From assembly GCF_012222305.1 (NCBI RefSeq), contig NZ_CP035730.1, forward strand, positions 1,364,001 through 1,428,000: DNA of 64,000 bases, in the 5' to 3' direction. The DNA is from Sulfolobus sp. S-194. Lineage in GTDB: Archaea; Thermoproteota; Thermoprotei_A; Sulfolobales; Sulfolobaceae. Made by a program: the position numbers and the translations under genes. The notes beneath the pieces were generated by a model, which was not told the origin of the DNA, searched no databases, and saw only the letters and a list, made by a program, of their open reading frames with translations. Below, in pieces: positions 37,759-46,320 of the stretch (position 1 is the first letter of the stretch; every line of letters begins with the position of its first letter).

Positions 37759-37768
37759 CTTTATATAT
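37759..37768 (+). promoter_or_regulatory. TATA box of the NCS1 permease
   Basis: CTTTATATAT lies 33-42 bases before the ATG at 37801. With the usual 25-base spacing this gives a leader of about ten bases, typical of Sulfolobales, and argues for the shorter protein start. Confidence 0.5.
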
Positions 37769-37800
37769 TGATAAAAAGTAGTAGACAAAGAGAGATACGT

Positions 37801-39447
37801 ATGGTAGAAAGAAAGGAAAAAAATAGTATAAGTAATAAAAGAAAATATAATAAACTAGTTTCTACTCCAGAAATAGAGGATTATTCTCTGCGATATGCCC
37901 CTAAAAAATTTAGAAAATGGAAAGAATTTACAGTAGCTAATGCTGCTATGGGTGGAATAGCTTATCTAGCAGATTTTGCTATAGGGGGCTCATTAATAGT
38001 GTCTTACGGATTTGCTAATGCTACTTTAGGTATTTTAATAGCAGCAGTAATAATATTTCTAACAGGAATACCGATAGCTTATTACGCTTCAAAATATCAT
38101 ATTGACATGGACTTATTAACAAGAGGAAGTGGTTTTGGATATTTGGGTTCAACAATAACATCTATAATCTATGCATCCTTCACCTTTATTTATTTTTCTC
38201 TTGAAGGATCTGTTATGTCACAAGCAATAAGCTTATATTCTGGCATACCATTAAGAATATCCTATTTAATAGCCGCCTTAATTATGATCCCTCTAGTAGT
38301 ATATGGAATGACATTCTTATCCAAATTACAATTGTATACGCAACCATTATGGTTTAGTTTAATGCTCGTTCCTTTGATAGGGATATATATAAAAGATCCA
38401 ACTAGCTTATCTACGTGGACTTCTTTCGGAGGCGAAGCTAAGACAGCTTCCTTTAATCCATTATTTACAGGACTAGCAGCGGGTGTAGTATTATCTTTAA
38501 TAGCGCAAATAGGCGAACAAGTAGATTATCTGCGATTTATGCCCGATAAAGAACCATCTAATTCAAAGAAATGGTGGTTATTTGTAATATTAGCTGGACC
38601 TGGCTGGGTAATACTAGGTGCATTTAAGGAATTATATGGTTCATTCCTTGCTGCGAATATAGCATCTAAAGTAGGATACGTGGATGCTACAGAACCAATC
38701 TATCAATTTCTATTTGGTTACAATATAATACTAGGTTCTGCCTTTGCTGCACTAACAATAGCAACAATATATGTACTATTATCTCAAATCAAGATTAATG
38801 TAACAAATGCTTATTCAGGATCATTATCATGGTCTAATTTCTTCTCTAGAATACTTCATATCCATCCTGGTCGTGTTATATGGTTAGTACTAAATGTTTT
38901 GATTGGCCTAACTCTGATGGAACTAGGTGTATTTTATGAATTAAACTTCGTTCTTGGTTTCTATTCTAATGTAGCAATAGCTTGGATAGGTGCTGTAGTA
39001 TCTGATTTAGTAATAAATAAAAATATCTTAAAAATATCTCCACCCTATATTGAGTTTAAGAGAGGACATCTTTATAAGATAAACCCAGTTGGATTTGTAC
39101 CTATGATAATCGCATCAATAATATCGATCATGGCATTTTTTGGGTTATTTGGTTATGCAGCTCAATCATTTTCTCCATTCATATCATTAGCTATATCGTT
39201 TATGTTAACACCGATAATGGCAGTACTAACTAAAGGTAAATATTATATAGCAAGAACATCTAATATACAAAAAACAGAAGATACATGTGTTGTCTGTGGG
39301 TACAACTACGAGAGTGAGGATCTTTTGTATTGTCCATATCATCAAGGAAATATTTGTTCATTATGTTGCACATTAGATAAGTCATGCCATGAAATATGCA
39401 AAACTAAAATTGGTCCTCAAAACAATGACTTCAGATTAAAAATTTAA
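37801..39447 (+). CDS. NCS1-family nucleobase/allantoin permease with C-terminal Cys-rich domain
   Basis: From ATG 37801 the protein has 548 residues. The frame could extend to 37702, but a TATA box lies inside that extension. About 12 spans follow the NCS1 pattern, with ANAAMGGIAYLADFAIGG in span 1, GFGYLGSTITSIIYASFTFIYF and NVTNAYSGSLSWSNFF. The last 45 residues form a separate cysteine cluster: CVVCGYNY, YCPYHQGNICSLCCTLD, CHEICK, about nine Cys and two His, probably zinc-binding on the cytoplasmic side. It imports purine/pyrimidine-like bases, allantoin or hydantoins by cation symport. Placed between formamidase and a Rieske oxygenase. Confidence 0.8.
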   Translation: MVERKEKNSISNKRKYNKLVSTPEIEDYSLRYAPKKFRKWKEFTVANAAMGGIAYLADFAIGGSLIVSYGFANATLGILIAAVIIFLTGIPIAYYASKYHIDMDLLTRGSGFGYLGSTITSIIYASFTFIYFSLEGSVMSQAISLYSGIPLRISYLIAALIMIPLVVYGMTFLSKLQLYTQPLWFSLMLVPLIGIYIKDPTSLSTWTSFGGEAKTASFNPLFTGLAAGVVLSLIAQIGEQVDYLRFMPDKEPSNSKKWWLFVILAGPGWVILGAFKELYGSFLAANIASKVGYVDATEPIYQFLFGYNIILGSAFAALTIATIYVLLSQIKINVTNAYSGSLSWSNFFSRILHIHPGRVIWLVLNVLIGLTLMELGVFYELNFVLGFYSNVAIAWIGAVVSDLVINKNILKISPPYIEFKRGHLYKINPVGFVPMIIASIISIMAFFGLFGYAAQSFSPFISLAISFMLTPIMAVLTKGKYYIARTSNIQKTEDTCVVCGYNYESEDLLYCPYHQGNICSLCCTLDKSCHEICKTKIGPQNNDFRLKI

Positions 39448-39490
39448 TTTGTAATTTTTTCTCTACAAAATATTTTTAGAAAATTTACTT

Positions 39491-39690
39491 TACTCCCTTC
39501 AAGTAAGCCTCATTCAAGGGTGTCTTCTCCCGTGAATACGGGATAAATGACATTCAACAAGGCAAGACTATAATCAACCATTCTCTCACTCCTATTAAAA
39601 GCCCTAGTATCCCTTGCCAACCTAACCAAGTGAAACCTACAATAAGAATTATGACTCTCCACAAGATAAGTATACTTCTTACTCGCAACA
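39491..39690 (-). mobile_element. Fragment of the IS1-family element, inverted
   Basis: In reverse complement this segment is nearly identical to 35214-35405. It keeps an uninterrupted reading (RFHLVRLARDTRAFNRSERM, then NEAYLKGV), so it is less decayed than the longer copy. Only the transposase C-terminal part is present; the rest has been deleted. Confidence 0.75.
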
Positions 39691-39868
39691 CAATTAGTAT
39701 TTATTTGGAAATCGTTATATTTAACAATTATAAGGTTTAATAAAAAATCTATATTACAAAACCATATTATTTCATTGTAGAGATTTTACGTAAAATGCTA
39801 ATTGTATTTTTACACTTCAAGATTGTTAGAGACTTCACATGTGAAGCCTTGCATTTATATTTAATAGA

Positions 39869-39961
39869 GAGCTTTCAGATAAGAAAAAGCCGAATTTAAT
39901 AGGGATTATTAAATATGCTATAGATCCGTATAATATCCTTAACCCTGGAAAACTACTCTAA
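39869..39961 (+). pseudogene. C-terminal stub of an FAD-linked oxidase
   Basis: Thirty codons end in IIKYAIDPYNILNPGKLL then stop, the invariant C-terminus of the FAD-oxidase C-terminal domain in glycolate oxidase and D-lactate dehydrogenase-type proteins (D-P-x-x-I-L-N-P-G-K). Nothing of the gene remains upstream, where the IS1 fragment sits; it was probably deleted with IS activity. Confidence 0.65.
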
Positions 39962-39993
39962 ATATTTAAATACTAAAAAGAAAATCTTAACTT

Positions 39994-40932
39994 ATGTATA
40001 ATGAATGGTTGCCAGTCGCTTTTTCAGATGAGGTTAAGGATATATATGAAACAAACGTATTAGGACACGATATAGTTATAATTAGAAAAAATGGAAAGCT
40101 TTATGGATTAAGTAATAGATGTCCTCATAGGTTAGCTAAGTTATCTAAAGGAAAAATTATTGAAGATGAAATTCAATGCCCATATCACGGTTGGAGATTT
40201 AATTTAGAAGGAAAATTAACTATTGTGCCTTCATTGAGTAAAAAGATAAATGTAAATTTAAGAAAATACTACGTAAAGGAAAAATATGGTATTATTTGGA
40301 TATCTGTTGATGAACCAAAAGATGATTTACCAGAAATTAAAGAGTGGGAAAGTTTCAGAAAAATTAAATGTGGTCCTTACTATATAAACGCAAATCCTTT
40401 TAGAGTATTAGAAAATTTATTTGATGTATCTCACTTCCCCTATGTTCATGAAAATTACTTAGGGAACCCTGAATATCCTTATATACCAGAATATAATGTT
40501 GAAATTACTGATGAAGAGATTGTAGCAAAAAATATCCAAGTTTATCAACCCAATCCAGACGGAAGTCATATCGGAAGGTATGAGACCTATACTTACATTG
40601 TATATAGACCATTATTCTTGTATTTTACAAAAAATGATGAGAATAAAAGAACATTTTCTATGATTTTTACGATTAAACCAGAAAGTAAGAATAAAAGTGT
40701 AATCTTTGCATGGATTTTCGTGAACTACGGTTATGAAACAAATGAAGATGTAATTAGAAATTTTGAAGACACAATAATTATGCAAGATAAAGAGGTTTTA
40801 GAAACACAACCAGATATATATTACCTTGATTTATCAAGGGAAATTCATGTTAAAGCAGATAAGCTATCAATATTTTACAGACATTATCTAAAAAAGAGAA
40901 TTGGAAAGTTTCCAGCGTTGGGTTTACTATGA
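39994..40932 (+). CDS. Rieske non-haem iron oxygenase (oxygenase component)
   Basis: The 312-residue protein carries the Rieske cluster in CPHRLAKL (Cys43, His45) and CPYHGWRF (Cys62, His65), and the mononuclear iron site N-x2-D-x2-H-x4-H in LENLFDVSHFPYVHEN (Asn141, Asp144, His147, His152). It resembles the vanillate demethylase/HpxD branch. It needs an external reductase, not present here. Its stop overlaps the ATG of a cyclic amidohydrolase (ATGATAA), so the pair acted together, most likely oxidising a heterocycle or amide-containing ring before hydrolysis. Substrate unknown. Confidence 0.85.
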   Translation: MYNEWLPVAFSDEVKDIYETNVLGHDIVIIRKNGKLYGLSNRCPHRLAKLSKGKIIEDEIQCPYHGWRFNLEGKLTIVPSLSKKINVNLRKYYVKEKYGIIWISVDEPKDDLPEIKEWESFRKIKCGPYYINANPFRVLENLFDVSHFPYVHENYLGNPEYPYIPEYNVEITDEEIVAKNIQVYQPNPDGSHIGRYETYTYIVYRPLFLYFTKNDENKRTFSMIFTIKPESKNKSVIFAWIFVNYGYETNEDVIRNFEDTIIMQDKEVLETQPDIYYLDLSREIHVKADKLSIFYRHYLKKRIGKFPALGLL

Positions 40933-41140
40933 TAATAAAAAATGTGAGAATAATAACAAAGAAAGGAATTACGGAAGCTGAAGTTAAAATAGAAGAAGAA
41001 AGGATTGTTAAAATTAGTAAAGATATTCAGACTAATGAAAAAGTTTTAGATGGAGAGAGTAAACTCCTTTTTGCTGGGAGAGTTGATAATCACGTCCATA
41101 TTTATAAAAAGTATTTAAAAGGTTCAAAACATCTGATACG
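40929..41140 (+). pseudogene. 5' fragment of a hydantoinase/allantoinase-type amidohydrolase
   Basis: The first 70 codons give MIIKNVRIITKKGITEAEV, EERIVKISKDI and the metal-binding RVDNHVHIYKK, the usual start of cyclic amidohydrolases. The frame then runs into the insertion sequence at 41141 and ends within it. No further part of this copy is seen on the far side of the IS, so an adjacent deletion removed the rest. The start is translationally coupled to the Rieske gene. Confidence 0.75.
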
Positions 41141-41854
41141 TGTGTGTCCAACAATTTTTGTTTTTCGTATAATATTTTATAGGGCGATGAGGTGGTAATA
41201 CTAGGGGTAAAACATGAACAAGAGATTTAGCCAACTCATCGCCCTTATGATAAGTTATGTTTTTTCATCTTTAAACCTTTCACCACGTTTTTATACCTAG
41301 GGATGAGGTTACTAGGGATTTAGCAGCTTATTATTTAGGTCTTTCACTGAGGAGGGTTGAGGCCATCTTCCACGTGTCTAACTGTCCATTACTATTAGAG
41401 GAGGTTGGCTGATTACACTTCTCCTCCTCTCAGCGGTTATTACACTGTTGACGAAACTGGTATTAGGGTAGTCCACGCTGTGCTTTACTGGTTGTGAGTT
41501 TTAAGGGATATGAACACGGGGAAAGTAGTAGCAGTGAGGCTATCAGAAACTAGGAGCGGATTAGACGTTATACTACTCTTCGTGGGATTAAGTTGAGGAA
41601 ACAAGGGAGATACCCCACGACGGCAGGCCGTAGTATAACATAATTTCAATACTAGGTGTTAATCACAAACACATCACATTCTAGAGGAGGAATTTAATTG
41701 AACAAAGTGTTTAGGAGTTTAAAACTGAGGCTGGTAAGCATGGACAAACGCTTCCCACATAATGCGAGCAAAGCTTCAATAACAAGGTGGGTAAAGGTGT
41801 TCTTCACCTTATACGACCTCTTACAATAACGTAAATGAAATTGTTGGACACACA
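41141..41854 (+). mobile_element. Decayed 714-bp IS with TGTGTGTCCAACAATTT ends
   Basis: Perfect 17-bp terminal inverted repeats TGTGTGTCCAACAATTT bound the element. Inside, a plus-strand transposase can be read in pieces: DLAAYYLGLSLRRVEAIFHV, then YYTVDETGIRVVHAVLYWL, then LRDMNTGKVVAVRLSETRSG with a DDE-type V-D-E-T start, then stops. Size and layout suggest an IS6-type Sulfolobus element (like ISC774), but I am not sure of the family. No target duplication is visible. The same ends bound the 184-bp element at 100-283. Confidence 0.75.
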
Positions 41855-41966
41855 TTTGCTAGTTCTATTTGCCTTTCTATGTTATCCTTTTTATCCCAAG
41901 TCATTTAGGTTTGAATAATGACAAATCGCATTAAAATATAATCATAAAATAAAGTAAATAAATTAT

Positions 41967-43163
41967 AGCAGTTGTTCTACTTTAACGTAGCTTAAACATT
42001 TTCATCAGACCCGGTGCACCTCCTAAATGATTTTCAATGAACTTGAGGAGCTCCTCCACGCTCTTCAGCTTAAGGGACCCGATCAGGTCCCTTACCGCGT
42101 TGACCACCATCACGAAGAGGAGCAGGTAACCGTGAAACCTTTGCCTCTTGAGGAAGGAGGAGTCCTGCATGTCCAAGGCCTTCACGTCCCTATGCAACTT
42201 CTCTATCTCCCACCTGATCTTCCAAGTCCTCTCTATCTCCTCATCCCTCAAGTTAAGGTCAGTAGTGTACAAGTTCAGCCTATTATCTTTATATTCCAGT
42301 ACTAACAACTTTATAGTAATAACTTGGTCTCCTAGGGTCAAATCAGCCAAGTAAGACCCAGGAGGGAGATCTCCGACGTGGGGGTGCCCCTCCACCCCCA
42401 ACGTCCCCTCCAAAGGCCTAACCCTTAGAAGCCTCCTATTAGACTTCAACTCAGAAACCACACCACCCCCCACCAACTTCTCAGACCAATACCAAGAGTC
42501 GAAAACAACCCTACATACGGGGAATAGCCCTTTGAGGGTCTCGATAATTTCCGCAGCCATCTCGATCTTGGTCTTGAATTCACTCACCATCCCGCTCTCC
42601 CACATCTTTCTTGTTGCGTAGGGGAATGCGCCGACTAAGTGGCTTTTTCCCGTGGCTAAGTCGTATAAGGCTATTGTGAGGACTTGTATGCCTGGTTCGA
42701 ATCTCTTGTGTATGGAGCACCAGGCGAAGTAGTTCCCGTGCTTGCTTGCTATGCCCTCTATTCTGGAATAGGGTTTGTGGTCGAAGGTATCGTCAATTAT
42801 TACTACTACGGGCCCAACTATCACTTTTCTTAACTCCTCAAGGTAGTCTCTCCATGTGTTCTCTAAGTCCTCTAGTGCTTTTAGTAGGTTGGCGTAGTTT
42901 AATCCGAATGTGATGGATGTGTTTCTGATGCTGGCCCTCCCTCCTATCAAGGCCATGAGTGTTAAACCTAGTGATACTTTTCTGCTTAACCCGTTCATTC
43001 TCAGTATTCCGACTAAGGAATTGAAGGACTTGATGAACTCACTCCTCGCAATGTCGAGCTTTTTCTCGGACTTCACAGTTTTTAATCAACCAGATGCAAA
43101 ATTAAAAACTTTATCGATAATACCGTGAACTTTGTATTACCAAGGGAAATTAGAATAACTGCT
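41967..43163. mobile_element. Intact insertion sequence, 1197 bp, with 9-bp target duplication
   Basis: Target duplication ATAAATTAT flanks the element at 41958-41966 and 43164-43172. Ends are AGCAGTTGTTCTA (left) and AGCAGTTATTCTA (right, reverse complement), a 13-bp inverted repeat with one mismatch. The interior is much more GC-rich than the host DNA, pointing to recent arrival from another background. One intact transposase on the minus strand. The right duplication includes the stop codon of the permease gene, which is left intact. Confidence 0.9.
41982..43076 (-). CDS. DDE transposase, ISC1217-type
   Basis: The 364-residue transposase has the DDE core: VVVIIDDTFDHKPYSRIEG (first Asp), CRVVFDSWYWSEKL (second Asp) and RWEIEKLHRDVKAL (the Glu helix), within the IS4-like superfamily. 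Segments such as YFAWCSIHKRFEPGIQVLTIAL are shared with the damaged transposase at 49206-50253. I name the ISC1217 family with moderate confidence. GC-rich codon use differs from neighbouring genes. Confidence 0.75.
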   Translation of the reverse strand: MKSEKKLDIARSEFIKSFNSLVGILRMNGLSRKVSLGLTLMALIGGRASIRNTSITFGLNYANLLKALEDLENTWRDYLEELRKVIVGPVVVIIDDTFDHKPYSRIEGIASKHGNYFAWCSIHKRFEPGIQVLTIALYDLATGKSHLVGAFPYATRKMWESGMVSEFKTKIEMAAEIIETLKGLFPVCRVVFDSWYWSEKLVGGGVVSELKSNRRLLRVRPLEGTLGVEGHPHVGDLPPGSYLADLTLGDQVITIKLLVLEYKDNRLNLYTTDLNLRDEEIERTWKIRWEIEKLHRDVKALDMQDSSFLKRQRFHGYLLLFVMVVNAVRDLIGSLKLKSVEELLKFIENHLGGAPGLMKMFKLR

Positions 43164-43168
43164 ATAAA

Positions 43169-44764
43169 TTATTCTGGTGGTATTAACTTGAAGGCTAAAT
43201 TTATATCAATACCTTGACGAAGTCTATATTCCTTTGATTCAAAATAAAATACTAAACCTACAACTGGTATTAACCCTATGACTAAGTAATCGATAATTAG
43301 ATTACCAATCACCATTGATGCGTACAAGCTATTCACACTAGCATACCAAATCGAGAAGAACACTGAAATAGCTAAAACTATAGATGCTAGGGAACCATAA
43401 ATTAGAAACTCTATCTTGTCCTTCTTACTTAATTCCTCACCTGGTATTCCCTTAATTCCTGCAACAATAGCTGAAACGGTAGCTAACAAGAATTGATATA
43501 AGAATAGTATACCTATAAGGACTATTGTTGAAACTATAAAGATTCCGTTTATAGTAACATATTCAAAGATTAATGCTAATGCCAATACAAATATTGAACT
43601 TATTAAAGGTGTCTTTAGCTTTAGATTTACATAAGCAAACTTCTCTGGAATTAATCTGTCAAAAGACATAGCTAAAAGAACTCTACTTGGAATTGCTAAA
43701 GATAACGGACCAGCTACGAATTGTATACCTAAATTTAATATTGCAACAAGAAACGCTAAAATGGGACTACTTAATGCTAGTACTCCACCCCAGGCTATAA
43801 ATCCAGAAGAAGCTTGAAGCGGTATTGAACTGCCCCAACCATTTAATGAAACATAATTAAAGAATGGTATACCCATTGAATATTCTGTTCCAATGACAAG
43901 TCCGAGTATTATTGCAGAAGCTATAATATATCCGCTTAACATTCCCATTTTTATTGATCTCCCGGGGACTTTATATTCACCAGCAAAATAGGATGGAGCA
44001 AAGAACCATACGAATAACCACATAACCATCAGTATCATCCAAATTAATGTTTGCAATGGATTTACAATAGGGGAATAGTAAGAGAGACCTTGAGAGTATA
44101 GAGAAGAGTAAGTAGGGCCAGAGAACTCATCATACAAAGAATTGAAAGCTGGAGCAAAAGCTTTAGGTCCTTCAAGTAATAATGCTACTATTAAGATTCC
44201 TCCTATTACTTGAAGCGAAGCAATTATAAACAAGAAATTCGACATATATCTCGGTGGTAAGATACTAATTACCCAGAATAGGATAAGAGAAATGAATGAA
44301 GCTATTTCGAAAGTAGTTGGGTTTACTAACATATTAGTACCTAAATTAAGTAGTAGTGAATTATGAAGGGCTAAACTAATTACTTGAAATGCTGGAGCAA
44401 TACCAGCAGATATCTCTATTTGGGATAAAATCGCAGCCAATAAAGGTGTTGAAAATATATTGGCAACTGCTTGGATACCACCTAATGCTGGGTTTAAGAT
44501 TCTAGTTATATAAATATACTCACCAGATGATCTAGGAATGTGCTCAGCTAATTTTAGATATGTTAAAAATATTGGTAAAGCTACTATAGAGGCTAATATT
44601 ATACCTAAAGTCCAGTTTGCACCAGGCAATGCTGGAGAGTAAACCATTGTGTAATAAACAGATATTGGAACAATCATTGCTAAAACTTTTGCAAATGCAT
44701 GCCTACTGCTCATTTGCCTAACTAGACCAGATGATTCCCTAATGAATATTTTCTTTTCAGCCAT
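43169..44764 (-). CDS. APC-superfamily amino-acid permease
   Basis: A 531-residue, 12-span transporter with the local family's signatures: N-terminal KKIFIRESSGLVRQMSS and C-terminal RLRQGIDINLAFKLIPPE. Span 1 region shows MIVPISVYYTMVYSPALPG. Insertion of the IS next door occurred exactly at the stop codon; because the target was duplicated, the coding sequence survives. The gene is preceded by a short AT-rich promoter region and is not obviously part of an operon. Substrate unknown, presumably an amino acid or peptide-derived amine. Confidence 0.8.
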   Translation of the reverse strand: MAEKKIFIRESSGLVRQMSSRHAFAKVLAMIVPISVYYTMVYSPALPGANWTLGIILASIVALPIFLTYLKLAEHIPRSSGEYIYITRILNPALGGIQAVANIFSTPLLAAILSQIEISAGIAPAFQVISLALHNSLLLNLGTNMLVNPTTFEIASFISLILFWVISILPPRYMSNFLFIIASLQVIGGILIVALLLEGPKAFAPAFNSLYDEFSGPTYSSLYSQGLSYYSPIVNPLQTLIWMILMVMWLFVWFFAPSYFAGEYKVPGRSIKMGMLSGYIIASAIILGLVIGTEYSMGIPFFNYVSLNGWGSSIPLQASSGFIAWGGVLALSSPILAFLVAILNLGIQFVAGPLSLAIPSRVLLAMSFDRLIPEKFAYVNLKLKTPLISSIFVLALALIFEYVTINGIFIVSTIVLIGILFLYQFLLATVSAIVAGIKGIPGEELSKKDKIEFLIYGSLASIVLAISVFFSIWYASVNSLYASMVIGNLIIDYLVIGLIPVVGLVFYFESKEYRLRQGIDINLAFKLIPPE

Positions 44765-44829
44765 AATACATATTTATATAAACAGAAATATAAAAATTTG
44801 TTTAAAAAAGTAAAAACTTTTTATTTACC

Positions 44830-45294
44830 TTACTCGACAACAACGTCTAATCCTAGAGAAGATAGAAAAACCTTAATATGGTCATTTATTATATGCTTAA
44901 CTAATTCTGAGTACGATTTACCTCCAAATATACTTTTTTTAACTTTAATATTATCAATAAATAGTAACTTCTTATCTTGTACTAGAATTTCAAAGTCACC
45001 ATTTAATGTGTTATCAAAAGTTTCTATGTGGTAAATTATTCCAGAGAACTTAGGGTATACTATCATAATACCTCTATTAAACTCAGCAGACTCATGATCG
45101 TAAACAATAAAAACTTGATATTTAGATAGATCTGGCTCCTTAGCTTGACTTAAATTAACATAAGATTTCATAGATCGATCAAAAATTTTGCTAATTAGCA
45201 AATGCCCAGTAATACCAGAAAATAAAAAGGGATTAAACAAGAATTGCTTCAATTCAACTTGCTTATTTAGTGTTAAAGAATAGCTGCTTACCAT
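44830..45294 (-). CDS. Uncharacterised 154-residue protein, possibly SRPBCC fold
   Basis: A soluble protein of alternating beta strands (FEILVQDKKLLFIDNIKVK) ending in a long helix (YSELVKHIINDHIKVFLSSLGL). That shape, with a 'hydrophobic cup' composition, is reminiscent of START/SRPBCC proteins such as DUF3211 of Sulfolobales, but I cannot identify the family by eye. It begins 1 bp after the metallophosphoesterase gene, so both are in one transcription unit and may share a function. Confidence 0.55.
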   Translation of the reverse strand: MVSSYSLTLNKQVELKQFLFNPFLFSGITGHLLISKIFDRSMKSYVNLSQAKEPDLSKYQVFIVYDHESAEFNRGIMIVYPKFSGIIYHIETFDNTLNGDFEILVQDKKLLFIDNIKVKKSIFGGKSYSELVKHIINDHIKVFLSSLGLDVVVE

Positions 45295-45295
45295 T

Positions 45296-46222
45296 TTAAC
45301 CTCTACCCAATATTACACTCTTTACTTCAAACTTCTTTATGTATGCCCTTCCAAAACCTTTAGACTCTTTCTTAATTACTATTAGTGCATAATTTAATAT
45401 TCCATCTTTATAATTACTTCCCGGATTTACAACCATTGTATTCCTAATTTTATCAATGTTAGAAGATTCATGAATATGCCCATGTAATCCTAATAAGGGT
45501 TGATACTTTTCAATCAGCTCTCTAACTGTTTGCGATCCCACATGAATATTCTTACTATTCATATTTGCAATATCTAGCTTAGTATTATAAGGTGGTGCAT
45601 GGAAATTAAATATTGCAAATTCTGGGTTTTCCAATTTTGTTATCTTATCCATTAGCTTATTATACAGTGTTGACTCTGGTAATTCCCTATAAGTATTCCA
45701 AGGGGTCGGGTTTACGTAACCGCTACTTATCATAATTAGATCATTAATTTCAATAAGTTCATTTTCAGCAACCTTTATCCCATACCTTTCTAAATAAGAG
45801 TCTACTTCTAATGGATCATCATTACCTGTATTCCAAATTGTTTTAAATTTAGTATTCTTAGTTTTTTCCTCAAATATCTTGATCCAAGAGTCTATTTGAC
45901 CTTGAATAAAGTCTAAGATTTTCTCTCTCCTAAACTGCTGATTAGAATGAAATTCATCTAGCTCGTCTTTCGATTCGAAAAATAAAGGAGCTAAACCAGA
46001 GTTTTTATACGCTTTTTCGATTTCATCGAGAGAAACTTCTTTTTCGCCTAAATATATAGAATTGCCATTCTTTAAATATAATGCAAAATCCTTAGATACT
46101 AGATCTCCACCAAGAATAAGGTAATCTACAGAAAACATTTTGGCAGCATTCAAAGCCTTTCTAAATACTACCTCAGAACCATGAATATCAGAGACGAACA
46201 ATATTTTTGTTTCATTTCCCAT
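45296..46222 (-). CDS. Metallophosphoesterase (calcineurin-like), paralogue B
   Basis: The 308-residue enzyme has the two-metal site: FVSDIHGSE, ILGGDLVSKD, NTGNDDPLEV, FNFHAPPYNT and GLHGHIHES, with NPGSNYKDG closing the barrel. It is a paralogue of 25837-26814, sharing the special block [18 protein letters not shown] and an HVGSQTVRE loop that other phosphoesterases lack. Substrate unknown. It is followed within 1 bp by the 154-residue protein. Confidence 0.8.
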   Translation of the reverse strand: MGNETKILFVSDIHGSEVVFRKALNAAKMFSVDYLILGGDLVSKDFALYLKNGNSIYLGEKEVSLDEIEKAYKNSGLAPLFFESKDELDEFHSNQQFRREKILDFIQGQIDSWIKIFEEKTKNTKFKTIWNTGNDDPLEVDSYLERYGIKVAENELIEINDLIMISSGYVNPTPWNTYRELPESTLYNKLMDKITKLENPEFAIFNFHAPPYNTKLDIANMNSKNIHVGSQTVRELIEKYQPLLGLHGHIHESSNIDKIRNTMVVNPGSNYKDGILNYALIVIKKESKGFGRAYIKKFEVKSVILGRG

Positions 46223-46320
46223 ATCATAGAATGAGAGTAAGTCTATATAAGTTTAAATTTAGATAAAATGATATTAAATTTAAATTTGTTATACAGTATT
46301 TCTCAAGATTTAAATTACAA

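Noticed and set aside
37702-37800. N-terminal extension of the NCS1 permease
   Set aside because: Contains the TATA box and would add an extra hydrophobic segment not typical of NCS1 proteins.
42027-42354. Plus-strand frames within the 42-kb IS
   Set aside because: Shadows of the transposase on the minus strand, where the DDE motifs are.
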